Part shown: positions 12,209 through 24,412 of the stretch, one piece after another | Position numbering within the stretch: the stretch's first letter is position 1 | Layout: every line of letters begins with the position of its first letter | DNA from: Buxus sempervirens | Taxonomy: Eukaryota; Streptophyta; Magnoliopsida; Buxales; Buxaceae | Assembly (NCBI GenBank): GCA_947561395.2 | Contig: OX387182.1 | Span: forward strand, 41,099,949-41,163,948 | Direction of reading: 5' to 3' | Length of the DNA stretch: 64,000 nucleotides | Notes under the pieces: generated by a model | Told to the model about the DNA's origin: nothing | Seen by the model: the letters and a program-made list of their open reading frames with translations, nothing else | Database searches by the model: none | Program-made: the position numbers and the translations under genes

Positions 12209-12314
12209 TGCCCGTATTTGCTATATGGGCGAGCCTTGCCCGTGAATATAATTCGGTTTAGGCTTGCCCGTATAGTAAATACGGGCATGCCCGAACCGTA
12301 CTGAGTTTACGGGC
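12209..12314 (-). repeat. GCCCGTAT-type palindrome cassette downstream of TATA
   Basis: Palindromes such as GCCCGTATAGTAAATACGGGC (arms GCCCGTAT/ATACGGGC, 12,265-12,285), with partners at 12,209-12,230 and 12,289-12,314. Measured along the LTR they sit at about 1.6-1.7 kb, close to the cassette at 1751-1855 in the other group B LTR. Confidence 0.75.
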
Positions 12315-13016
12315 ACTCTTGATTTTTGTAGGTTTACACTGATTTTAGCCGGGATCACTCCGGCTATCTTCTAAGGGAATCCGGCGACGTCTGTAGAGAT
12401 TTCAGGGCCTTCATATTTCTTCAGTTTCTCATTTTGGCCTAGAAAACCATCTTCTCCCTCTTCCTTTGGTAGTGGTACATAGTCCTTCCTCTCTCCATCT
12501 TTTAATTTTGTAAAATGAGAAAGGAATGAGGGAATAGGAGGGGGTTACATGAGATTATTCAAAAAAGGGCAGTCCCCTCTTGCATTTGCAAAGTGAACCA
12601 AAGAACTTTGTTTCATAAACCTACTTTCTTCTCTTTTCTCAAGGGGATGCTCATTGGTATGGGAGAACACCCACAACAATAAATCAAATAGATTAGTAGT
12701 CAAGGGAGTAAAATAAAGGAAATTCGAAGTTGCTTGAATTGCAAAATCATACTTTTATATTGAAAAGAAAGACATTAGAAGTGTAACCGTGAGACCTGGG
12801 AAAAAATCACCCGGAGATGATCATCCCTCCGTCAACACGCGGGGCTCGACATAAAGAGTGGGAGTCGCCACCATCTATTTGTTTAGGGTGTGAATGGACA
12901 CCAAAAGAATTAAACACAAGCAAAAAGAGATAAAAAGTGCTAAAAGGCAAATTCTAGAGTAAAAATAACCCTACTTGAAAATCAAATCCAGAGATGGGTA
13001 AGGGGATTAGATTATG

Positions 13017-13045
13017 AACGGGGGAAGGTGTTAGGCACCCCCATT
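13017..13045 (-). other. U5 RNA hairpin (conserved loop)
   Basis: Sense strand: AATGGGGG, invariant loop TGCCTAACACCTT, CCCCCGTT, with one T.G wobble. The same structure with different outer base pairs occurs at 24,384-24,412, 34,688-34,720 and 51,018-51,048. Confidence 0.65.
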
Positions 13046-14861
13046 GACCCACACAAGGTGGTTGCCAAGTGTTTATTCATGCTAAAAGAAAATAGAAAGC
13101 TTGCTAAAAAAATCATGAAAACCTTGAAAAAGGACAAATATATGATATCTTCACATGAAAATCCAAATGAATTCCAGATCTTCTTTTATGTTAATATCAC
13201 CTCTGGAATATCACAAAAAGATGGAAATCACAACAAAAGTTGCACAAAACCAAGTTGAGGCAAATCCGAGAAATTTGATAAAAAGTAAGGCCATTTCTCT
13301 TGAAATTAATCAAATCCAATTTTAAATTAAATCAAACCAAATCCATTTGAAAGATTAGGGTAAACAATAGTCTTATGCAAAATTTCAATTAATTCCGGTT
13401 GAAATCCCAAGAGTTATGGCTCTTTTAGGGTTGCTGCCGGAGAAAATCAAAAGTAGCAAGTAGGCAACTTTGGAAAATCACCTAGAAATATCTACTCCAT
13501 AGAAATCCGTACAATTTGGTGGCAATAAAGTTTGTATGGCCATATTTCAACAGAAACTAGCCTCATACAAAAATTCATTTGGATGTGCCTTGGGTGACTT
13601 CCCGAACAGGCCCCGAGGATCACAGATTGACCCAGAAAAATGCTGTTGAGCAGTTCTGAGTACATCTGCTCTTCATGACACAATTTAAATCAAAAAAATA
13701 TGAAACCAATTGGATTTAAAATTAGACTCATAAAGGAGTGCTCAGAAACAAAAACCACTCGAATCGGATTTAAAACGAACACATGGCGCTCCGTCAAAGT
13801 GACAAGTTCTGTATTTAAACCTGAACTGATCAATCAACTTCGACAGAGAGGTGTCAAAAATCTGCTCGATAGAAATTAATGATTTTTGGTAGACATAAAC
13901 TACACAGCCTCACCTTTCCCATCGTTCTAAAATCACTCCAAAATTCATCCGGATGATGAAGTTATGAGTGTCCGAAGTCAGGGTACAGTTGCTGTCAAGT
14001 AAACCCTATTTTGAAATAAACCAATGCAAAAATGTGATAAAGTGTGTGCAATTCGTGCAAGATGAACACAAAACCTTTAAAACTCATTCAAAGATATTCC
14101 AGAATTAATTGAGGCCATTTATTAGAGATTTATCACAATAAATGTAATAAATCCCCAAATGTGAGCCTATCCCGCCAAAATAGTGTTATGTATGTGCAAG
14201 AGTGAAAAACCATACAAGATCAATGGAACAACATAGCATGCATACATATTCATCAAAATAAGGTTCTAAAACAGCCTAGGGTTCCGTTCCATTATCCTTT
14301 CCCTTTGTTCTCTCTCCCCGTTAAACACGGTTCTTCAAGATAATCAAGGGTACTTTGAATATGAAACTGTTTGCATTCAATCAAAAGGCTTATGCAAGTT
14401 GGGTTCTAGTACTAGGGTCAATCCCCAGTCTCGTTTCTCCTAGATCCCGCCTCCACGTTGTACGGCTAGGGGGAGTCTCGAGATACTTTGAGCCGGGGAA
14501 GGATTTCCACACACAAAGAAGGCTTTATTCTACAGAAAGGTAGAAGAAGAGATCTAGATCTAGGAAAGTAAATACAGAAAAATAAATGAGGGTTGAGGCT
14601 TACCTGGGGTTCTGCAAACAATCCGGCAGCGGTTCCCTTCTTCACTCGGAGCTCTTGGATCTTCAACTTCTTGGCCATTTGCTTGAGGAGGAGCCTCCTA
14701 TTTATAGGCAAAGGCTAGGGTTGTTGGTAGACACAACTTAATGTCTAGAACCCCCCAACCTTAACCCTAGGGCTATTTCCGAGATTTCCCCTCATTTTAT
14801 GAGGGATATGATGGTAAAAAGTGATTTCTCTCGGAAAACCCTAATTTTTGAGCAAAACTTA

Positions 14862-14967
14862 TGTATCCGGCATATCAGGCCGGATACACTAAAGCTTTCT
14901 TGTATCCAGCATTTTCCATCGGATACAAAGAAAGGTACTTGTATCCGGCCTGAGTTGCCGGATACAA
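14862..14967 (-). repeat. Three TATCCGGC-type palindromes in U3 (3' LTR)
   Basis: Palindromes with arms TGTATCCGGC/GCCGGATACA at 14,862-14,888, 14,900-14,927 and 14,939-14,967, about 160-270 bp upstream of the minus-strand TATA box. Confidence 0.85.
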
Positions 14968-15536
14968 GGAAAAAAGCCTTTTTTCCAAATTTTAACACAA
15001 GCAATACTTATTTACATGTAATATCGTTTAAGTAAATGTCCTCGTATTTTTTAATCTCCATTTACTTAAGATATTACATGTAAATAAGCAAACACCCCCT
15101 CCATTTGAATCCATTAAAAATAGTTCCAGACCCAAATTCCAAGTGAATAAAAAGTCAACTTTCCAGTTCTAGGCAAAATTCTGATTTTTCAGGTCTGGAA
15201 AAAAGGTTCAATATGTTAAAACCAAGGTATTCGTCAAGATTTAAAATCTCAAAAAATTCTTTTATGCAATAACATGGCTAAAAGCCTGATTATCGGAAAA
15301 AATTATCTTGAAATCTGGCTTTAAAAAATATTTCATTTTCTTGGTCAAAAGTCAACAAAATTCAACCGGAAAAAGCTTGACTTTGCACAAAAGATTGAAT
15401 TCGGGCCTTTTCCTTTTCCGTTTTGGATTCAAATGGGTTAAGTATCTCAAACCCAATGCAAAGAATTGAAAATTCCAATAAAAGAATTCTATCCTTCAAG
15501 ATTTATCAAAAATCGTGCAATTTTGGGGTGTCTACA

Positions 15537-15550
15537 GCTGCCCCTCTTTG
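15537..15550 (-). other. Polypurine tract of gag-only Tat element
   Basis: On the minus strand AAAGAGGGGCAGC directly precedes the 3' LTR start TGTAGACA. Confidence 0.75.
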
Positions 15551-18440
15551 CTGGAGTTGTAGTACAATGAACAGCAAAGAATAGACACAACTCAAAATTG
15601 CACGTTTGAAAGACACCTCATTAATTGAACTTGCTTTGGTCAAACAAATGAGTGATAAAAAACATGGATTTGAAGATAGCCAATGAAACCCCTGCTGTGT
15701 ATAGTCTGACGGGGTGGCGTCTCTTCCTTATCTCAGATTTCTTTGAGCTCTTGTGGCTATGAAAAGAAATCTGAGACAAGCAAATTTTGAAAAGAATGTG
15801 GATTTAAAATTGACATCTGCAAACTCAATTGCTTTTGATGTTTTTCAACAATAAGGAAGGAAATATTTTATTGAATTTTCCTGATTCATTTTCTTATTTG
15901 ATTTACCTGGGTGCCATTTGATGCCCAAACCTGTGCTTGAATATTCTGCAACTTGCTTTTGCTTCTTCATCTTCTTGCTCTCTCAATAAGGATGTATGTG
16001 CCATTGCTGCCCATAGCCTGCCTTCATTCTTTTCAACTGCCCAAGTGAATGCCTCTTCTTGATTGATGGATTTGAAAATCATGATCTGTTGATCTAAACT
16101 CATGCCCTTACAACCCATGACCTCTCATTCATGCCTTCTTACTGCTCCAATAAAATCCTTCTTCAGAATTGGAAACCTTTGTTTAAAGGAGAAAACATGC
16201 AACTGCTTCGAAGATTTTTTTTTTTTTTCAAATCCAAAGACTAAGGCCTGATTGCTTCCTCCAGATGTTGTAACTTATTTCAATGAAAACCCAAAGGGAA
16301 AGATACTGAGCATGCCCCGGTTTTGATTGCTTGAAGAAATATTTGCCCCTTAGCAGAGATAATCCTCTTTTTTTTATTTTTTTTTCTTTTCCTCCCCTTT
16401 TTTTTTATCTTTTGCCAAAAAGAAACCCTAATAAAAGAATGCAAATGCAAAAATCAGAAAATATGTTTTATTCTAGTGGCCTCAGAATTCTCTAATGCTT
16501 GCAAAATCAATGTTTATATGAAAAGACATAGACGCTCATCATAGGCCAAAAATATATTTTTTGCTTTTTTGTGCTTTTTTTTTTTTGAAAAATGATCCAA
16601 TCACTTATTAGCATATAGTCCAAAAGAATTAAAATCAAGTTGAATAATGAGAAGATTATTTCAGAAAATGAAGAAAGACCAAAATAAGCCTTCAGAACCT
16701 TTAGAATCATTCCCATGACCATCGGCTTGTCATTTGATGCTCCAAATATGCTGACTCTTTCAATCTGACTATTTTGCCCCAGTCTAGAAATACATTTTTC
16801 TTCATCCAATTGAAGAGCAATTGTTTCTCCATTGTATCCATGATATGAGAATTTATGACTTCAACTTCAGCAATAATTTCCTAATGGCAATTTTGATGGC
16901 CATCAACTTGTTCACAAATGCTTTATACCATAGCTCTGATTATGTTGCTTCAATCTTGGAAAGAAGATTTTCCTCAATCATTCGAAAAGTGACTGTATCT
17001 CAAAATAACCACCAACATGAGGACTTCACCTGGATTTATGCCAATTCTGGACTTTCCTCTCCGACGATTTCCTTCTTTCTGATTGTTTGCCATGTAGCGC
17101 CCTTTTGGGTTTTCACTATATTTTCTCCATTTTTTCTTCCTTTCTCTTCTTTTTTTTTTTTTTAATCCTTCATCACCAGCAACTATGTAGTCAAAACTGC
17201 CTTAATTCAAAATTTCTTAATCAATGAGGGCTTATGAATGGGACGAAATGAAGGCTTGGTGTTTGTTTAGAAAGAAAAGGAATAAAGCTTCAAATACCAT
17301 ACGATCTAATGGGTTAACTGAAATTGCAATTTTTAAGGCATTTCTTCCCTTGGAATGAATACAAAATTGCCCCCAGTAATGAAGTTCTTCACCCACTTTG
17401 ATTTCTTCATTTAAAACTTATTTCCCATTATTGAACTTCTTTTTCTCTTCACAATTTTGAAAACATTCTCCAAATAACATTTGATGATCTTTCTTTTTCT
17501 TTTGTCATTTATTTGCCCCTTTTTTTCATTTCTTTGCCCCCTTTTTTGAAAACATCTTCAAAATCCCTTTTGAACTTCAATAATGCCCCCCTTCTCTTGT
17601 CCCTTCATTCTTTTTTTTTATTTTATGCCTTAATAAATTTGCCCCAGTGTGGGGTTGCAATTCTCAGTTTAGGTTACTTCGAAAAATTTATCAAGCTCAA
17701 AGAGTCTAACTAGGGATTTCAAAAATTTTGGGGATACAAGAAAGAAAGGCCTCTTATCATTTTAAGAAAAGTTTGAATTTTTAGACTTGACAGAATTGTA
17801 CTACATGACTGGCTCAGGATTTTTCTTTTTCTTTTTTTTTTTTTTATCACCGCCACCTAGGAAGATAAAATTTCAGCCATAAAACATCCTTCTCACTGAA
17901 TCAGCCTCGTAATCCAAATCTTTCCATATTTTCCAATGTAGAGTGTAAATTAGGAGTCATCTTCAAATGCAAAAATTTCATCTTTCAGTTTCTTCTCCAT
18001 CTGCTTTTCCTTGACGAGCAAGCGATGCGATCCTCTCTGTATTTTTATGAAATAAATCTCTGTACTTGCTGCTTTCAAGTGAAAACTTCGGGTCATCTTT
18101 GGTTCTAAAGTCCATAAGATTGGTCACTTCAAAATTTTGCAGGAATATTCTTCTCATGACACTTAAAAAGATTTGAATTTTCATATAAAATGTCTTTTTC
18201 TTCGATTTTGGTCTCAAAAAATTGAGCCAAATGTCGAAGTCATATTCAACTTAATGAAATTCAATAGGAGATATGACTCATCAGTAAAACAAGACCTTGT
18301 TGAAAACTTTTTATTTTATTTTTTTTTTACAAAAATCTTAAAAGGAAAACTCTTTTTTTTTCGTTTTGAAAAAAAAGCCTTTATTGAAATCACCTCCTGA
18401 GAACAAGGCTCCTTAAGATCCTCAGGAAATGTGCATTCTC
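15551..18440 (-). other. Pol-less 3' region of gag-only Tat element
   Basis: About 2.9 kb between the gag region and the polypurine tract, rich in homopolymer T/A runs (plus strand near 16,210, 16,370, 17,150, 17,830 and 18,320). I see no reverse transcriptase, RNase H or integrase motif on either strand. Open frames at 15,903-16,118, 16,507-16,809 and 16,821-17,165 resemble nothing I know and may be chance. In an autonomous relative (48,825 onward) pol lies between the matching landmarks. Confidence 0.6.
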
Positions 18441-18441
18441 C

Positions 18442-18669
18442 TTATGGGGGTTTCTTTTCAGAGAACAAGGGAATTTGAAAATTGCCCCTGTTCTTAAAGG
18501 CAAAAGCTAGCTTTTCTTTCTTTTTCAGAAAATTTCTTTCTTCTGCTGAGTGAGGCAAGTTTATCTTTTCATGATTTGGGATGATCCCCTTCTCTGGGGT
18601 ATTGTGCTCAGTTTCTGAAAGAAGTGACATTCCTTGATACGGAATCTGGATAGTAGCCCAATCAATCAA
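18442..18669 (-). other. Remnant of the gag-pol linker
   Basis: The minus-strand peptide MIDWATIQIPYQGMSLLSE resembles FIDWASIKIPDEVTSELS, encoded at about 58,960-59,030 in the autonomous-type relative, just before its reverse transcriptase. It marks how far the shared coding sequence reaches. Confidence 0.5.
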
Positions 18670-18723
18670 TGGCAGCTTAAACCTGACCTCAATCTTTTCT
18701 TTTGATTCTTCTTCTTTCTTTTC

Positions 18724-20510
18724 CTAGGATTCTCCCTTTTCAATTGCTTCTGCTTCATTTTCTTCTTGTATGAAGAGTGATTCCATACCCTTCAGACAAT
18801 CATTATCGTCCATACTGAATTCTTGTTCAACATCCCGTGCTAGGCCACTTGTTTGCCCAAACTGCTCAAATGGAATTGTTTGCACTTCCTCTGCCCTTTC
18901 ACCTGTCATTTCATTTTCTTTCACCTTCGGCTTAAAATCTGCCCCTGTGTGAGTCTCTTTCTCCACATTGCCCCATTCATCCTCTTTTTCAAAATAAACT
19001 TGGATTGTGGTACCAACTGGGGCAATGAGTTGAGAAGGGTCAAATCTTTTTTTTCCTGAAAAAATTGACCCTATTGCATTTGAGCTGCCTGCCCCATTGT
19101 TGCTGGTGGGAGGAGGAGTGGGTGTGACTGAATTGAATGATAAAGAGTTATTATCCAGCAAGTCCTGAATTGCATGCTTTAAGGCCAAGCAACGATCAGT
19201 GGTATGCCCTGGAGTGCTCATATGATACTCACAAATTGCAGATGGATCATAACCCTTCCCCTTGCTTGCATGAGGATTTGGCAACCTCAAAGTCACATAA
19301 CCCTTTTGAAGTAGGGTAGGCAAAAATTCAGATGGTCTCATAGGCAGTTTTGAAAACTCCCTTCTCTTCCTTACTTCTGTTTCCTCCTTCACAGGATATG
19401 CAAAGGGGACATTAATTTGGATAGGCAGCAAAGGAACTGGATGGGCATTGATTTGAACGTGTCCCTTGGGAAGCTGCACCATATTCACTTCTACTTCTCT
19501 CCTTTCCTCAGATTTTTTCTTTCCATTTCCATTTCCCTTGTTATGAATGGAGTCTTGTTGACTGACCAAGGCGGAATAATCAATTATCTTGCCAGATTTG
19601 ATCCTATCATCAATCCGGTCGGCCACTTGTACCAGGGCAGCAATATTGGTGGTGATCTGACCCACCAAATGGTTGTAGAAGGGCTGCCCCAATGTGCCCA
19701 CAAATGTTGAGATTATTTCAGGTTCCAGCATAGGCGGCCTGACCTGGGAGGCGGCCTCTCTCCACCTCTTGGCATACTGCCGCACAGTCTCTTCTTTTCC
19801 CTTACTCATCCTCATCATGTCGTACCGGTCTGGCACAATCTCCGAGTTAAACTTATATTGGTTTAGGAACGCGTCGGCCAAGTCCTTCCACTTCCTGATC
19901 CTTCCATGGTCCACTGTGGCGAACCACCTAAGAGCTGACCCGGTCAAACTCCTCTGGAAGAGTTGGATCAGTATGCCATCATCCCGGCCAAATTGGCATA
20001 GGGCCCCGCAGTATAGTTTCAAGTGGCTCATAGGACAGCCTGTGCCATCATATTTGTCGAAGTTTGGGCACTTGATCTTGGCCGGTAGGCCTACATCTGG
20101 GTACATGCACAGGTCATCGAAGGTGGTACCTCCATAGCTGTTTCCCCCTTCACCTCCTTCAGTTCTTCCTGGATCCTCTCTATCTTGTGCAGGAGTTTTC
20201 TTTCCATCTCCTCTCTGGCTTTTTCCTTCTCCATTTCTTTCTCAGATTCTATAGTGTTTTCCCTGATCAGGATAGGCTCAGGGACTGGTTCAGAAATGGG
20301 CTCAGGCATGGGTTGAGCCGAAGGCGGAATGTAGGCTTGAGGTGGCGGTGCTTGATGGGAAGTAGAGGCTTGGTTTTGGGCTTGGGCTTGTTGGGCCTGA
20401 GCCGCCAGTAAGTCCCCCAGCATTTTGGCTAGACCAGCAACTTGCTCCTGCAGCTGAGCAAAATCTTGAGCGGGCACAGTGGCTTGAGCCTGATTCTCTT
20501 CAGTATTCAT
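18724..20510 (-). CDS. gag: Tat-lineage gag of the gag-only element (fossil)
   Basis: Codes for a structural polyprotein that forms the cytoplasmic virus-like particle. The start MNTEENQAQA (ATG 20,508-20,510) matches MNPAEEQ of the 55.4-kb relative. It opens with a Gln/Ala- and Pro-rich tail and a charged helical segment. The retrotransposon gag core follows (LYCGALCQFGRDDGILIQLF, LRWFATVDHGRIRKWKDLAD, VRQYAKRWREAASQVRPPM), nearly residue for residue the same as in the relative. A CEYHMSTPGHTTDRC motif of the Tat gag C-terminal type comes next, then an acidic tail. The core contains no breaks; the whole region carries about one. Preservation of the core while pol is absent suggests gag mattered for its spread, but that is inference. 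Confidence 0.88.
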
Positions 20511-20694
20511 TGCTCTGGCTTTGGATCTGGTCACGGGAGCAATGATGGCAATTAAGTGTACCTGGTGAAGGAAAACGAAACATGTTAGCTCCAATTTAAT
20601 CCTAATCACACACCTATAAATGTAGATAAGTGAGTTAGGTGAACACGAGTTTTGACTTTTTTTTTGTTTTGGTTTTTTTTTCACTTGAGCTAAA

Positions 20695-21265
20695 AGAATT
20701 GTTGGAATATTTTAGGGCTTCCAAATTGTCCCACAAGGTATGAAAATGATTGATACAAAAAAGACCAACCATTGAATTGTTGGAATATTTTAGGGCTTCC
20801 AAAGGTCCCAAAGAATGAGAAATATCTAAACTTCAGAGGCTTTTAGACGGCCCAAAAAGGTTGTGTCTAAAATTCAGAAGCTTTTAGATGGCCCAAAGGA
20901 TATATGTCTATAATTCAGAGGCTTATAGACGGCCCAAAAAGTATGTGTCTATAATTCAGAGGCTTATAGGCGGCCCAAAAAAAATTGATGTTTGAAATTC
21001 AGAGGCTTTCAAACGGCCCAAAAAGGTTGTGTCTAAAATTCAGAGGCTTTTAGACGGCCCAAAGGATATGTGTCTATAATTCAGAGGCTTATAGACGGCC
21101 CAAAGGATATGTTTGAAATTCAGAGGCGCTCAAATGGCCCAAGAAGGTTGTTTCTAAAATTCAGAGGCTTTTAGATGGCCCAAAGGATATGTGTCTATAA
21201 TTCAAAGGCTTAGAGACGGCCCAAAACAGTTTGATGTTTGAAATTCAGAGGCTTTCAAATGGCCC
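20695..21265 (-). repeat. Leader tandem array 1, about 41-bp unit
   Basis: About a dozen copies of a unit with core TTCAGAGGCTTTTAGACGGC and CCAAAAAGG (plus-strand reading), with variants in the TCTAAAA/TCTATAA segment. Lies between the primer site and gag. Confidence 0.9.
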
Positions 21266-22215
21266 ACAAAATTCAATTGATTGGTACGAAAAAGACCAAC
21301 CAAAGGTTTTTTGGAATATTCTAGGGATTCCAAGTGTCCCACAAATGTTTTGATTTGATTGATAAAAATAACCAACCAAAGGTTTCTTGGAATATTCTAG
21401 GGCTTCCAAGTGTCCCACAAATGTTTTGATTTGATTAGAGAAAATATCCAACCAAAGGTTTCTTGGAATATTCTAGGGCTTCCAAGTGTCCCACAAATGT
21501 TTTGATTTGATTGATAAAAATAACCAACCAAAGGTTTCTTGGAATATTCTAGGGCTTCCAAGGGTCCCACAATTTTTGATTTGATTGATAAAAATAACCA
21601 ACCAAGGGTTTCATGGAATATTTTAGGGCTTCTAGAGGTCCCACAATTTTTTGATTTGATTGATAAAAATAACCAACCAAGGTTTTCATGGAATATTTTA
21701 GGGCTTCCAGAGGTCCCACAATTTTTGATTTGATTGATAAAAATAACCAACCAAGGGTTTCATGGAATATTTTAGGGCTTCCAGAGGTCCCACTTTTTTT
21801 TGACTTGATTGGTACGAAAAAGACCAACCAAGGGTTCATGGAATATTTTAGGGCTTCCAGAGGTCCCACTTTTTTTGACTTGATTGGTACGAAAAAGACC
21901 AACCAAGGGTTTTTTTATGGAATGTTTTAGGGCTTCCAAAGGTCCCACAATTTTTTGATTTGATTGGTAAAAAGAAGACCAACCAAGGGTTCATGGAATA
22001 TTTTAGGGCTTCCAGAGGTCCCACTTTTTTTTTGACTTGATTGGTAAAAAGAAGACCAACCAAGGGTTCATGGAATATTTTAGGGCTTCCAAAGGTCCCA
22101 TAATTTTTTGATTTGATTGATAAAAATAAAACCAACCAAGGGTTCATGGAATATTTTAGGGCTTCAAGAGGTCCCACTTTTTTTGGATTTGATTGATAAA
22201 AATAATCAATCAAGG
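21266..22215 (-). repeat. Leader tandem array 2, about 62-75-bp unit
   Basis: About 14 copies with core GGAATATTTTAGGGCTTCCA, GGTCCCACAA, TTTGATTTGATTG and ACCAACCAAGGGTT. A single related copy is present in the 48.8-kb element at about 55,125-55,200, where a different segment was amplified. Confidence 0.9.
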
Positions 22216-22495
22216 TTTTTTTTTTTCAAATTTGCTGAATTTTCTCAGTTTTCAAGTTCAAAAGTTGATTGACACATGTTTGAATTGAATTGATATCAAA
22301 AAATATGACACCTTAGCTTGTTCTTTGAGTTTTAACATTATGTTTAATCTTAAAGGAATATATATATTTTTTTATTTTTTTTATTTTTTTGGACATTTTT
22401 ATATTTTCTTTGGGGTGCCTAAGGATTATCCATAGTGTTTAGGCATTTTATTCTGAAAATTCGAGCTGGAAAAGCCAATTTATTCATTTTCTACA

Positions 22496-22637
22496 TGTAT
22501 CCGGTATTAAGTGCCGGATAAGCATATGTCTTATTGTATCCGGCAATAATGACCGGATACACGCATAAGCCTTTGTATCCGGCATTATATACTGGATATG
22601 AAGAGCATTATTCTTAACCGGCCTGAGTTGCCGATTA
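22496..22637 (-). repeat. TATCCGGC-type palindrome cassette in leader
   Basis: Four palindromes at 22,496-22,520, 22,534-22,561, 22,573-22,598 and 22,613-22,637, with the same arms as in this element's U3. The last one has the same CCGGCCTGAGTTGCCG core that ends the U3 cassette. Leader and U3 thus carry the same module in the same order. Confidence 0.85.
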
Positions 22638-22917
22638 ATGCCGAAATGGCCATTTTTGACTCATTTTTTCACCAGATTAGGTTTTTTTCATTCCCACTTG
22701 ATGTTCACCTTAACTTGACCTTCAAAACTTACCCCAAATTGGGCTTAGACATCATACTTGTAAAATTCCCCACATTCATGAAAAGAACATGACTTTACCT
22801 TGCCACCTTGTATTACCTTCATTCAATATGGTATTCACATTATACCTTGGCCTGTAAAACATGTAAACGGCCTTCCCACATTTACACCCAATTCCCCAAA
22901 TGCAATTGTGTGCTTTT

Positions 22918-23160
22918 AGCTGAAAACGTGTTTCTCCACCTTCAAGCGTATGGTTTTTGGGTTTTGGCTTAATTGGCAACTTAGAACTCAAGTCTAGTGA
23001 TGCCCGGAATCGAATCATAGATCCCATTGTCATCACATCATTGACTCAAATTCTAAGGTAAATGTTTTTACTTTCGCTTTCCGAGGTCACGACCTCGATG
23101 CGCCAAGCTACACACATTCATGGTTCAACTTCCTATAGGTAATGGGTAGGCTGTGTAAAT
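22918..23160 (-). other. Conserved leader block, candidate structured RNA
   Basis: About 240 nt closely similar (roughly 85% by eye) to 51,838-52,075 in the otherwise diverged 48.8-kb leader. Contains the self-complementary 8-mer CCTATAGG (23,132-23,139) and a hairpin CGAGGT-CGTG-ACCTCG on the sense strand (23,081-23,098). Position between PBS and gag fits a packaging or dimerisation signal, which is inference. Confidence 0.65.
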
Positions 23161-24134
23161 AGTTTAAAGTGCTCAAGTGCATTTGAAATTGAGGTAACAT
23201 TCACAACGTCCCAGCCCCTTGCCACTCTTTTTCGTAGCAATGCATTCAATTTCAAGCCAAGGTACATATGACAAAATAATGAAGCTAAATACAAGTAAGC
23301 CAGAGCCAAAGCAACCAAATATGCACAAAAATATTACATGCCCAAAAAGTGGTATACAAACATGTTACTTGTGCAAACAACAATTAAACCATGGAAGCAT
23401 GCTTGAAACCCAAAAGCATTCGCTAAAATTCCAGATTTTCATGCTCTTTTTCATGCTCAAAGTGTACAATTTCTACCCAAATTGAAGCCTAAAAATTTAG
23501 CACTTACTTGACATGGTATAAGAAAGGTTTTGATGATTTAAACATGCTTGAAAACCCCCAAAAGATACACTGAAATTTCCAGAATTTTCATGCTCAAAAG
23601 TGCATCCCTTATATCCCAAATTAATGCCTAAAAACTTAGCAACTACTTGACATGGTATATTGGTGAACATGCTAAAAAAATCCACAATGTGCACTAAAAT
23701 TCCAGATTTCATGATCTTGGTTTTCATGCTCAAATCAAGTCCCCCTATACCCCAAATCGAAGGCATGGCATAAAACAAACCTTAAGTACCAAAAAAGCAT
23801 TATTCATGGGAAACATGCTTGAATACCCAAAATTAACACTAAATTTCCAGATTTCAAGTTTTTAAATTTTTTCATGTTCACCTCATGGCATTGAAACCCA
23901 AAAGAACACATGCTCTAACAAAACATAGCAAAGTCTTATTACAACATGGGCTTTCCCTTAAACACATTCATAGACACAATCAAGCAACATACCCATGCTT
24001 TTATCCATGTGAATTTTCTAATCATGCAAATCAGATTTGAGATTTAATATACACAAGCAAAATACACAAAAATAGCAAGCATTCAAAAGTAATGAAAAAG
24101 CATGAATATACACAAAATGGCTTAAATCCACAAG

Positions 24135-24152
24135 TCCCCAGCGGAGTCGCCA
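24135..24152 (-). other. Primer binding site, tRNA-Arg type
   Basis: Sense-strand TGGCGACTCCGCTGGGGA, two bases inside the 5' LTR end. Complementary to the 3' end of a plant tRNA-Arg whose acceptor stem begins GACTCCG; Tat/Ogre elements are known for tRNA-Arg priming. Confidence 0.85.
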
Positions 24153-24383
24153 GTTGTGAGACATGGGAAAAAATCACCCGGAGATGATCATCCCTCCGTC
24201 AACACGCGGGGCTCGACATAAATAGTGGGAGTCGCCACCATCCATTTGTTTAGGGTGTGAATGGACACCAAAAGAATTAAACACAAGCAAAAAGAGATAA
24301 AAAGTGCTAAAAGGCAAATTCTAGAGTAAAAATAACCCTACTTGAAAATCAAATCCAGCGATGGGTAATGGGATTAGATTATG

Positions 24384-24412
24384 AACGGGGGAAGGTGTTA
24401 GGCACCCCCATT
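24384..24412 (-). other. U5 RNA hairpin (5' LTR copy)
   Basis: Same stem and loop as 13,017-13,045; about 230 nt upstream of the primer site in the transcript. Confidence 0.65.

Larger units (their letters stand above)
12788..15536 (-). repeat. 3' LTR of gag-only Tat element
   Basis: A 2749-bp LTR, minus-strand start TGTAGACACCCCAAAATTGC. TATA box (minus) at 14,699-14,706, three palindromes at 14,862-14,967, U5 hairpin at 13,017-13,045. It differs from the 5' LTR mainly by scattered substitutions and one palindrome unit fewer (about 37 bp). Confidence 0.9.

Noticed and set aside
16821-17165. 114-residue plus-strand frame as an antisense gene of the gag-only element
   Set aside because: Ends in poly-Phe from a T run, lacks similarity to the antisense frame at 63,854-64,000, and has no other support.
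21245-22213. Minus- and plus-strand repeat proteins in the 21-22 kb array
   Set aside because: Shadows of the tandem repeat; frames change between units of unequal length.
24135-24152. Possible tRNA-Arg gene, because of the CAGCGGAGTCGCCA string
   Set aside because: It is the retroelement primer site, adjacent to an LTR; no D, anticodon or T arms follow.
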